Assembly: GCF_030027245.1 (NCBI RefSeq)
Contig: NZ_JASERT010000001.1
Coordinates: 1,137,001-1,201,000, forward strand
Direction: 5' to 3'
Length of the DNA: 64,000 bases
From: Asticcacaulis sp. EMRT-3
Lineage (GTDB): Bacteria; Pseudomonadota; Alphaproteobacteria; Caulobacterales; Caulobacteraceae
The notes under the pieces: generated by a model
The model's input: the letters and a program-made list of their open reading frames with translations, nothing else
Told to the model about the DNA's origin: nothing
Databases searched by the model: none
Program-made: the position numbers and the translations under genes
Shown here: positions 44,848 through 52,445 of the stretch, piece by piece
Layout: every line of letters starts with the position of its first letter
How positions within the stretch are numbered: position 1 is the stretch's first letter

Positions 44848-46278
44848 ATGCAGATATTTCAAGCCTGTCTGGTTCGTTTCCCGCGTCTGGCGCGCAAGGC
44901 CGTCTGGCTGCTGCTGTGCGTGGTTTTGAGCGCTGCGCCCACATTGGCCGCCGCGCAGGACATCGACCCCGACTCGCAGAATGTCATCCGCGACACCGAG
45001 ATCGAAACCTTCCTGAAAACCCAGACACGCCCGATCCTGATCGGTGCCGGGCTTGATCCCGATAATGTCCATTATCTGATCATCGCCTCCAGCGACCTCA
45101 ACGCCTTTTCCACCTTCCGCCTTGTCATCGGTCTCAATACCGGCCTGATCATGGCGGCCGACACGCCCGATCAGTTGTTCGGCGTCATCGCCCACGAAAC
45201 CGGCCATTTGAGCGGCGGCCACATGATGCGCACCGATGAGATCGAACACGCCGCCCGCGCCCCGATGGCCATTTCGCTGGGCTTAGGCGTCATCGCCGCC
45301 CTGGCCGGTTCGCCTGAAGCCGGCATGGGACTGGCCGCCTCATCGGGCACTTTCGGCACGCTGGGCGCGCTGCACTATATGCAGACCGAGGAATCGGCAG
45401 CCGATGTGGCCGGTGTCAAGGCGCTGGAACGCGCCGGTATGTCGGCCAAGGGACTGGTCGATTTCTTCTACAAATTCCGCAATGCCGAAACCTTCAGTCA
45501 GGCCGAACGCTACCAATTTTTCCGCACCCACCCTCTGACGCGCGAACGGATTCAGGCCCTGCAAAGCTTCGCCGCCAAACAGCCGCACTATAATACGCCC
45601 GACGATCCCGCCGTGGTGGCGCAGTTCGCCATCGTCAAGGCCAAGCTGGCAGGCTTTCTCGATGATCCGCTCAAGACCTTCCAGCTTTATCCCGAAACCG
45701 ATACCAGCTTCGCCGCCCGCTATGCCCGCGTCATCGCCACCTATAAGGAAGGCAATTGGGACAAGGCCTTAAGCGACCTCGACGGCCTGATCGCCGAAAA
45801 TCCGCAAAATCCTTATCTGTGGGAACTAAAGGGCCAGATCTATTTTGAAACCGGCCGCCCGAAACTGGCCAAGCCCGCCCACGAAAAATCAGTCGCGCTG
45901 ATGCCTGAGGCGCCCTTATTGCAGCTCAATCTCGGCCAGACCCTGATCGCCATTGGCGACAAGGATGATCTCAACGAAGCGGTCAGCCATTTGCAGGAAT
46001 CGATCAAGTACGAAGACGATGATAGCTTCACCTGGGCCCAGCTCGCCCAGGCCTATGATGCGCTGAACCAGCCCGGACAGGCACGGCTGGCCACCGCCGA
46101 GTCGCAATTCTATCAGGGCGATTACAATGCGGCGCGCACCTCCGCCGTCTGGTCACAGAAATATTTTGGGCCGCAAACGCCCGAATTCCGCCGCGCCCGT
46201 GATATTGTCATGGCCACCTCTTCCGAACTGGGCATCCCGCCGGTCGAGGGCGTCACCGAACGCCATAGATCCAACTAA
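44848..46278 (+). CDS. M48 family zinc metalloprotease with TPR domain (BepA-like)
   Basis: 476-residue periplasmic protease/chaperone, related to BepA (YfgC), which looks after outer-membrane protein and LptD assembly. Signal peptide (AVWLLLCVVLSAAPTLAAAQ), M48 domain with FGVIAHETGHLSGGH (HExxH, about 117) and the third ligand in EESAADVAG, then C-terminal tetratricopeptide repeats (YARVIATYKEGNWDKALSDL, YLWELKGQIYFETGRPKLA, FTWAQLAQAYDALNQPGQA). ATG 44848 with AAGG upstream is chosen over 44824. 22 bp precede the DsbA-like gene. Confidence 0.92.
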   Translation: MQIFQACLVRFPRLARKAVWLLLCVVLSAAPTLAAAQDIDPDSQNVIRDTEIETFLKTQTRPILIGAGLDPDNVHYLIIASSDLNAFSTFRLVIGLNTGLIMAADTPDQLFGVIAHETGHLSGGHMMRTDEIEHAARAPMAISLGLGVIAALAGSPEAGMGLAASSGTFGTLGALHYMQTEESAADVAGVKALERAGMSAKGLVDFFYKFRNAETFSQAERYQFFRTHPLTRERIQALQSFAAKQPHYNTPDDPAVVAQFAIVKAKLAGFLDDPLKTFQLYPETDTSFAARYARVIATYKEGNWDKALSDLDGLIAENPQNPYLWELKGQIYFETGRPKLAKPAHEKSVALMPEAPLLQLNLGQTLIAIGDKDDLNEAVSHLQESIKYEDDDSFTWAQLAQAYDALNQPGQARLATAESQFYQGDYNAARTSAVWSQKYFGPQTPEFRRARDIVMATSSELGIPPVEGVTERHRSN

Positions 46279-46300
46279 TCCGCCATAACGAAAGTCCCCC

Positions 46301-47095
46301 TTGACCCAGCCCGACACCCCCACCACCGCCCAGCCGCACCCCAAACCACAGTCGCGTCTGCGCCGTGCGTTCAGCCAGGCCAATATCACCACTGGTCTGG
46401 CGGTCTTCGCCGTGGTGCTGGCCGCCGCCCCCTATGTGGCCCCGCCGGTGCGGACATGGATGGTGCGCGACGGCCTGATGGCCCAGCCCGTCATCTTGCA
46501 GGACGCCTCCGACGCGCTCAATAATCAACGTCAGGCGGCGGCCTCCAAGGCGCTGGCCGAGGGGGTGAAAACCCACCACGATTCGCTGTTCAACGACGCC
46601 AGCGATCCTGTGCTGGGCGACCCGAAGGCACCGATCAAGATCGTGGAATTTCTCGATTATAACTGCGGCTATTGCCGCGCCGCCACGCCGGTGCTGAAGG
46701 ATTATCTGGCGAAAAATCCCGATGTGGCGATCATCGTCAAGGAATATCCGGTCATCAACCAGAATTCGCGCCCGCTGGCTTCCTTCGCCCTGGCCGCCGC
46801 ACAGGAAGGCAAATATGCCGAGGCGCACTACGCCCTGATGACCTCGAAAATCGACAGCGAAGCGGCCATGAATGCGCTGTTGCAAAAACTCGGCCTCGAC
46901 CCCGTCAAGACCCGCCAACTGGCCATGTCCAAGCCCATTCAGGATCATATCGACAAGGTGATGACGCTGGGCGCTGATCTCAATGTGTCGGGCACCCCCA
47001 CCTTCGTGGTTGGTGATCAGGCCATTGACGGCGCCAAGATGGACGAACTGAAGGCCGCGGTCGAAGCCCAGCGCAAGACGTTTAAGAAGAGGTAG
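46301..47095 (+). CDS. DsbA family thiol-disulfide protein, membrane-anchored
   Basis: 264-residue thioredoxin-fold protein. One uncleaved-looking hydrophobic segment (ITTGLAVFAVVLAAAPYVA, about 29-47) leads into a helical linker and the DsbA/Com1-type domain with active site DYNCGYCRAATPVL and cis-Pro loop VSGTPTFVVGDQ. It probably oxidises or isomerises disulfides in the periplasm. The start is TTG at 46301; no ATG occurs before the membrane segment, so TTG or an unseen start is needed. Likely co-transcribed with the M48 protease. Confidence 0.88.
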   Translation: MTQPDTPTTAQPHPKPQSRLRRAFSQANITTGLAVFAVVLAAAPYVAPPVRTWMVRDGLMAQPVILQDASDALNNQRQAAASKALAEGVKTHHDSLFNDASDPVLGDPKAPIKIVEFLDYNCGYCRAATPVLKDYLAKNPDVAIIVKEYPVINQNSRPLASFALAAAQEGKYAEAHYALMTSKIDSEAAMNALLQKLGLDPVKTRQLAMSKPIQDHIDKVMTLGADLNVSGTPTFVVGDQAIDGAKMDELKAAVEAQRKTFKKR

Positions 47096-47118
47096 CCAAG
47101 CCGAAGATAGAAGAATGA

Positions 47119-47224
47119 CCACGGATAGACACGGATGATGGCCTGCGGCCATCTGCACGGATAAGGGAAGATGAATCTGTTCTTATCCGTGTAGCCGCTT
47201 GCGGCCATCCATGCCTATCCGTGG
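47119..47224. repeat. Large imperfect palindrome with CACGGATA repeats
   Basis: Left arm 47119-47165 starts CCACGGATAG and ends CACGGATAAG; right arm 47182-47224 starts CTTATCCGTG and ends CTATCCGTGG; the mid-arm parts GGCCTGCGGCC and CGCTTGCGGCC also pair roughly. It lies between the convergent DsbA-like gene and lpxB and probably folds into a long hairpin terminating both. Confidence 0.85.
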
Positions 47225-47271
47225 TGAATAACTTTTTGACTTCACCGAATTTCGTCTCGTGGCAAAAAAAT

Positions 47272-48447
47272 CTAAATCTTCAAAAAATCCAGTACCGCCC
47301 GCGCCGCCTTTTCGGCGGGCGGCTTCTGGCCGCGCCCCATCAGATCGAGCGCGGCATCTTGCGCTGACACCTGTTCGTCGCGCAAAGCCTTGTCGTCCAG
47401 CCTCAAACTGACCGCACGCAGCAGCTTATCCGCCGTGCAATCGTGCTGGATAAATTCCGGCGCGATCTCACGGTCGGCCATGATGTTGAACAGGGTGGCG
47501 TATTTCAGCGTGGCGAAATGGCGGATGATCCAGTGGGTCAGCGGCTCCACCTTGTAAGCGATCACCATCGGGCAACCGGCCAGAGCCAGTTCGGTCGAAA
47601 CCGTGCCCGAACAGGCCAGAGCCAGGTCGGCGGCCTGCATGGCAGCGTATTTTTCCGCCTCGTCCTCGATCAGCATCAGCCGCAACGGCAAATCAGCCGT
47701 GGCCGCCACCACCGCCTCGCGCACGGTTTCGGCCACCGGCAATACCATTGTCAGGCCGGGGCGCTCGCGGCCCAGGCGCAGCATGACTTCGCGGAAAACC
47801 GGCATCAGCCGTTTGATCTCCGAAGGCCGGCTACCGGGCAGAACCAGCAGCATCTGGTCGTCCGCCGTCAGGCCCAGCTTTTCGCGCAAAGCCACCGGAT
47901 CGCCGTGCGATACATCGGCATTGAGCGCCGGATTGCCGACCACCACGGTTTTAAGGCCCTCGCGCTCGAAATAGGGGGCGTCCATCGGATGCAGGGCCAG
48001 CAGCAGATCAACGGCCTGCGCCAGCGTCTTCGCCCTGCCCGGTCGCATCGCCCAGACCTGCGGGCCGACATATTTGATCAGAGGCACATCAGGCATGATT
48101 TTACGGATGGCGTGGGCTACGCGCAGGGTAAAGCCCCACGAATCGACCAGCACCACCATGTCCGGCTTTGCGATTTCGGCGAAGATGGCGGTATCGCGCA
48201 CCCGGCGCATCACCCGGCCATAGGCTTTCAGCCCTTCCAGCAAGCCGAAAATCGACAGTTCGGCAATATCGAACGGGCTGATCACCCCCTGCTCGGCCAT
48301 GCGCGCCCCGCCGACACCGACAAAGCGCCAGTCGATCTGCGGGGCCTGAGCGCGCAACTGCGTCATCAGACCAGCGGCCAGCCTGTCGCCCGAAGCCTCG
48401 GCGGCCACCAGCATCACCTTGATGGATTTAGAGGTCTTCATAACCAT
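47272..48447 (-). CDS. lpxB: Lipid-A-disaccharide synthase
   Basis: GT19 glycosyltransferase joining UDP-diacylglucosamine and lipid X, 391 residues. AAEASGDRLAAGLM, GVGGARMAEQG, LVDSWGFTLRVA, YVGPQVWAMRPGR, LVLPGSRPSEIKRL and ACSGTVSTELALAGCPMVIAYK are LpxB signatures. Overlaps lpxI by 20 bp; last gene of the long envelope cluster. Confidence 0.96.
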   Translation of the reverse strand: MVMKTSKSIKVMLVAAEASGDRLAAGLMTQLRAQAPQIDWRFVGVGGARMAEQGVISPFDIAELSIFGLLEGLKAYGRVMRRVRDTAIFAEIAKPDMVVLVDSWGFTLRVAHAIRKIMPDVPLIKYVGPQVWAMRPGRAKTLAQAVDLLLALHPMDAPYFEREGLKTVVVGNPALNADVSHGDPVALREKLGLTADDQMLLVLPGSRPSEIKRLMPVFREVMLRLGRERPGLTMVLPVAETVREAVVAATADLPLRLMLIEDEAEKYAAMQAADLALACSGTVSTELALAGCPMVIAYKVEPLTHWIIRHFATLKYATLFNIMADREIAPEFIQHDCTADKLLRAVSLRLDDKALRDEQVSAQDAALDLMGRGQKPPAEKAARAVLDFLKI

Positions 48448-49270
48448 GAATGAAAATGCCCTTTTCGGCGGCGCGGGCGAAAACCGCCCGCTTATCGACG
48501 ATCAGCAGGTGATGGGCGCGCGCCACGATACCGCACAGACCGGCGGCGGCCACATCATCAACCGTGGCCACGCCAATGGTCGGCATGTCGAGACGCAGAT
48601 CCTGAATCGGCTTGGCCAACTTGGCCAGCACACCCTTGCGGTTGTCCGGCGTGCCACGCAGGGTCGCAGGCAGTCCCGCCACCCGTTGCAGCAGGCTTTG
48701 CGTGCCCTCCTGCGCCTCGACGGCCAGGGTGATCCGTCCGGCCACCACGACCGCCTGACCAATATCGAGCTGGCCGATGGCGGCGGCGATGCGTAAAGCC
48801 TCCAGCGCGTCCTCCATCGCGTCCGGCGACAATTCCGGCCCGGTTTGCAGCCCCGCCCCGATCAACAGATCGGGATTGGCCTCATGCGCCCCCTCGATCT
48901 GATAACCCTGCGCCGCAATGACGCTCGCCACCTGACGCAGCAGCGAATCGTCGCCGCCCCGCCCTGCCGACTGAATGCCCGGCAAAACACGCGCCCCGCC
49001 ATGATCGCGCTCCAGGCGGTTGAAATCGGGCCGCTGCACATAGCCGCACATGGTGACGCTGTGCGCCTGCTCGCTTTGCAAGATTTCAAACAGACGGGCA
49101 AATTCGCCAAGGCCCAGTGTGTGGCCAGGATGATCATCCAGCGCCGCATCGGAAAGACCGGCAATGCGGATCACCGTATAGGGCCTGCCGGTAGCGCGCA
49201 GATGCGCCGCCACCTCCATCGGCAGAGCACCGCCGCCGGAAATCAGGGCCAGTTTGGTGGCGCTTGTCAT
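48428..49270 (-). CDS. lpxI: UDP-2,3-diacylglucosamine diphosphatase LpxI
   Basis: Makes lipid X from UDP-2,3-diacylglucosamine in bacteria lacking LpxH. 280 residues: LALISGGGALPMEVA, TMCGYVQRPDF, GGDDSLLRQVASVIAAQGY, GAHEANPDLLIGAG and GVLAKLAKPIQDLRLDMPTIG match the family first characterised in Caulobacter. Sits between lpxA and lpxB as expected. Confidence 0.93.
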   Translation of the reverse strand: MTSATKLALISGGGALPMEVAAHLRATGRPYTVIRIAGLSDAALDDHPGHTLGLGEFARLFEILQSEQAHSVTMCGYVQRPDFNRLERDHGGARVLPGIQSAGRGGDDSLLRQVASVIAAQGYQIEGAHEANPDLLIGAGLQTGPELSPDAMEDALEALRIAAAIGQLDIGQAVVVAGRITLAVEAQEGTQSLLQRVAGLPATLRGTPDNRKGVLAKLAKPIQDLRLDMPTIGVATVDDVAAAGLCGIVARAHHLLIVDKRAVFARAAEKGIFIHGYEDL

Positions 49271-49288
49271 GCGGGGATTCCGATATCT

Positions 49289-50080
49289 TTAATCTGAAGG
49301 CAGGCAGATCGGCCGCGACGAATCCTCACGGATAAAGCGCACGATCTCGACCACCTGATCGATGTCGGAAAAATTCTCCAGCACATCATCCAGCCGTTCC
49401 TGAAACGTGCCTTCTTCGGCGAACATCATGCGGTAAGCCGTACGCAAGGCCAGGATCAGCTCACGCGAAAAGCCGCGCCGCTTCAGCCCGACCAGATTGA
49501 GCCCCTCCAGCCGCGCATGATTGCCCCATACCGAACCATAGGGGATCACATCCTTGGTAACGATGGCCCCGCCGCCGATAAAGCTGTAACGACCGAGACG
49601 CGCAAACTGATGCACGGCGCAACTGCCGCCGAGAAACACAAAATCGCCCACCTGCACATGGCCGCCGATCGAGGCGACATTGGCCATGATGACATTATTG
49701 CCGAGGATGCAGTCATGCGCCACGCCCGACCCGGCCATGAACATGCAATCGTGGCCGACCCTCGTTATGCCGCCGCCTTTTTCCGTACCGGTGTGCATGA
49801 TCACATGCTCACGGATCAGATTGCGCTCGCCCACCACCAGCCGCGTCGGCTCGCCCTTGTGCGCCAGATGCTGCGGCGGCCCACCCAGGCAGGTAAACGG
49901 ATGCACCACCGTGTCGGCGCCCAGTTCAGTAATGCCATCGACCACGACATGCGATTTCAACGTCACGCCGTCTTTCAGCGTGACGTGCTCACCCACGATG
50001 CAATAGGGCCCGATATTCACACCCGTGCCCAGTTGCGCGCCGTCATGAATAATCGCCGTCGGGTGTATCGTTACGGTCAT
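49289..50080 (-). CDS. lpxA: UDP-N-acetylglucosamine acyltransferase
   Basis: First enzyme of lipid A synthesis, 263 residues, a left-handed beta-helix of hexapeptide repeats. [22 protein letters not shown] at the start; [20 protein letters not shown] includes the catalytic His region; [17 protein letters not shown] begins the C-terminal helices. Overlaps fabZ by four bases. Confidence 0.96.
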   Translation of the reverse strand: MTVTIHPTAIIHDGAQLGTGVNIGPYCIVGEHVTLKDGVTLKSHVVVDGITELGADTVVHPFTCLGGPPQHLAHKGEPTRLVVGERNLIREHVIMHTGTEKGGGITRVGHDCMFMAGSGVAHDCILGNNVIMANVASIGGHVQVGDFVFLGGSCAVHQFARLGRYSFIGGGAIVTKDVIPYGSVWGNHARLEGLNLVGLKRRGFSRELILALRTAYRMMFAEEGTFQERLDDVLENFSDIDQVVEIVRFIREDSSRPICLPSD

Positions 50081-50601
50081 TTAGGGCTCTCAACCACCAT
50101 AGCCGCGAATTCGGCCTCGCAGACGATCCGGTCGCCGACATAGGCTTCGCCGCGAAATTTGAACACATCGCCGCGATGACGCACCACCTCAACCGGCATA
50201 CGCACCACATCGCCCGGACGCACCGGACTGCGGAAGCGTACACCATCCACCGACATAAAGAAGATGGTCTTGCCTTCAACTTCGACGTCCAAAGATTTCG
50301 ACATCAGAACCGCGCCGGTCTGGCCCAGGGCCTCGATCAGCAAAACGCCGGGCATGACCGGATTTTCCGGGAAGTGTCCGGCGAAGAAGGGCTCGTTGAA
50401 CGTCACATTCTTGATGCCGGTCATCGACTTGTTCTTGACCCAGTTTTCACCGCGATCGACCAGCAGGAACGGATAACGATGCGGAATGCGCCGCAGGATT
50501 TCGGCATAGTCCACCGACACCGGCGCGACGGCAACCGCGTCGGCGCTCGCGGCCATTGCCGTCCCGGCAGGCATTTCGGCCTCGTCAGTCAAATTCTTCA
50601 T
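50077..50601 (-). CDS. fabZ: 3-hydroxyacyl-ACP dehydratase FabZ
   Basis: Hot-dog fold dehydratase of fatty acid elongation, 174 residues. Catalytic His in [16 protein letters not shown] and Glu in [26 protein letters not shown] is the usual opening. The first 30 residues are an Ala/Val-rich extension of no evident function. Shares acyl-ACP substrates with its neighbours lpxA and lpxD. Confidence 0.95.
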   Translation of the reverse strand: MKNLTDEAEMPAGTAMAASADAVAVAPVSVDYAEILRRIPHRYPFLLVDRGENWVKNKSMTGIKNVTFNEPFFAGHFPENPVMPGVLLIEALGQTGAVLMSKSLDVEVEGKTIFFMSVDGVRFRSPVRPGDVVRMPVEVVRHRGDVFKFRGEAYVGDRIVCEAEFAAMVVESPK

Positions 50602-50609
50602 GAAAACTC

Positions 50610-51653
50610 TTATCCTTTATCCTTGATCGCATTTTTTTCGAGCCATATCACCTCGCGCAGAAACTGCCGCGAGGGTTTGGCAGGGAATCCCGAAACCATC
50701 GTGCCTGCCGGCACGTCTTTGAAGACCGACGCCCCCGCCGCCACCTTGGCACCCGCGCCGATGTCGATATGGTCGATAATGCCAGCCCGACCGCCGAACA
50801 TCGCCCCATCTCCCACCGTGACCGACCCCGACAGGCCAGAATGCGCCGCTACCACGCAATGACGGCCCAGACGCACATTATGGGCGATCTGCACCATATT
50901 ATCGATCTTGCTGGCCTCACCGATGATCGTATCGTCGAAGGCACCGCGATCCACGCAACTGCCCGCCCCGATCGACACGTCATCCTGTACAATAACCCGG
51001 CCAAGCTGTGGCACATCGACCAGACCGCGCGCATCGCCGCTGACACCAAAGCCCGATTCGCCGATATGCGCGCCCGAAGCCAGTTGCACCCGGTCGCCGA
51101 TCAGGGCGCAAAACACGGTGGCGTGCGCACCGATACGACCGCCACGACCGATCCGGCAACCCGGCCCGATCACCGCATAGGCTTCGATGCGCGTGCCTGC
51201 GCCGATTTCGACGCCCTGCCCCAACACTACCCCAACCCCCAGTTCCACACCCGCCTCACAGCGCGCCGACGGATGGATGGCCTGCGGGCCTTCATGCGTG
51301 CGTGTGCGGTAAAGCTGCGTCGCCACGCGCGCCCAAGCCGCCTGCGGATGATCGCAGATCAGGGCAATCCGGCCTTCGGGCACATGATCGGCAAAATCAG
51401 GCGGCACAAACACATATTCGGCGGCCGTACGATGCAGGGCCGACAGATAGCGTCGGTCACTGAAATAAGCCGCGCGGCCAAGGCCCAGCGCCGCATCGCC
51501 GGAAAACGACAAAGGGGCGCAGGCTTCGATGAAGCCGCTCCCCTTCGCGTTCAATGCCAGATGGCCCGATTCTACAAACCGACAATCTGTCAGTTCTGTT
51601 ACCTGATCGAGGTCGAGTTTGAGACCTGTTTCAAAAAAGCGTGGATCAGGCAT
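50610..51653 (-). CDS. lpxD: UDP-3-O-(3-hydroxyacyl)glucosamine N-acyltransferase
   Basis: Third step of lipid A synthesis, 347 residues. N-terminal uridine-binding domain, then hexapeptide repeats (AGTRIEAYAVIGPGCRIGRGG) and the LpxD signature QLGRVIVQDDVSIGAGSCVDRGAF with DNMVQIAHNVRLG holding the catalytic His. Eight bases before fabZ. Confidence 0.96.
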   Translation of the reverse strand: MPDPRFFETGLKLDLDQVTELTDCRFVESGHLALNAKGSGFIEACAPLSFSGDAALGLGRAAYFSDRRYLSALHRTAAEYVFVPPDFADHVPEGRIALICDHPQAAWARVATQLYRTRTHEGPQAIHPSARCEAGVELGVGVVLGQGVEIGAGTRIEAYAVIGPGCRIGRGGRIGAHATVFCALIGDRVQLASGAHIGESGFGVSGDARGLVDVPQLGRVIVQDDVSIGAGSCVDRGAFDDTIIGEASKIDNMVQIAHNVRLGRHCVVAAHSGLSGSVTVGDGAMFGGRAGIIDHIDIGAGAKVAAGASVFKDVPAGTMVSGFPAKPSRQFLREVIWLEKNAIKDKG

Positions 51654-51668
51654 GAATGGGTTTAACTC

Positions 51669-52379
51669 TTACTTTTGCGCCGGCGCGGCCCCCTGAGCCG
51701 GTTGATCCAGGCTGACGCGGTCGAACTGCGGCAGAAGCTCTTTCGTCGCGTCCAGCTTGGCCACAACATCGCTGGTGATGTTCATGGACGGGTTGGCATA
51801 GAGGAACGACGTCTGAGTCGGTTGGCCATTGGTATTCGTAGTCATGTCATAATGCAACAGGCTGTCCGCCGAGATAACCGTAGCGCAGCCCTTTTGCGTC
51901 ACCACGGCGTTGATTTGCGGGATCATCTTCTGGAAGATGGCCGACATCACCTCCTGCTGGGTGTACTGCATTTCCTTGTTACGCTGATCGACCTTCTCCT
52001 GGAAGGCTTCGCGCTTTTGTTCCCAGGCCTGGGCCTTGGTTTCCAGAGCGGTTTTTAGCGCCGGGGTCGTGGCGGTTTTTTGCTGGGTGACCAGGGCCTG
52101 GCGTTCGTCATCGAGCGACTTGCCTTGCGTGGACAGTTCGCTGTCCACCACGGCCTTCAGTTGCACGAGGCGCTGAGCCGCCGCCTTGCCCATGGCCGAA
52201 TCGGTCATGGCCGTTTGTTCGTCAAGCACGCACTGGCCGGGAATAGCCGCGCCGAAGGTGGGCGGTGCAGGCGGCGTAGGGGCAGCGGCGGGCGCTGCCG
52301 CTGCCTGGGCCAGGGCCTGACCGGAAACACCGGCCAGGAACAGGGCGCTGAGCGAGAAGATGAGGGTCGTTTTTTTCAT
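51669..52379 (-). CDS. OmpH/Skp family periplasmic chaperone
   Basis: 236-residue outer-membrane protein chaperone. Signal peptide (TLIFSLSALFLAGVSGQALAQ), an Ala/Pro-rich stretch, then the long coiled-coil arms (LVQLKAVVDSELSTQGKSLDDE, AWEQKREAFQEKVDQRNKEM), longer than in E. coli Skp. It follows bamA directly, the standard bamA-skp-lpxD order. Confidence 0.88.
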   Translation of the reverse strand: MKKTTLIFSLSALFLAGVSGQALAQAAAAPAAAPTPPAPPTFGAAIPGQCVLDEQTAMTDSAMGKAAAQRLVQLKAVVDSELSTQGKSLDDERQALVTQQKTATTPALKTALETKAQAWEQKREAFQEKVDQRNKEMQYTQQEVMSAIFQKMIPQINAVVTQKGCATVISADSLLHYDMTTNTNGQPTQTSFLYANPSMNITSDVVAKLDATKELLPQFDRVSLDQPAQGAAPAQK

Positions 52380-52445
52380 GGTGTTTCTTATCCGTTTGTA
52401 GCGATTTTATTGTGAGCTGATGATCGGTGGATGATCAGAATGGGT

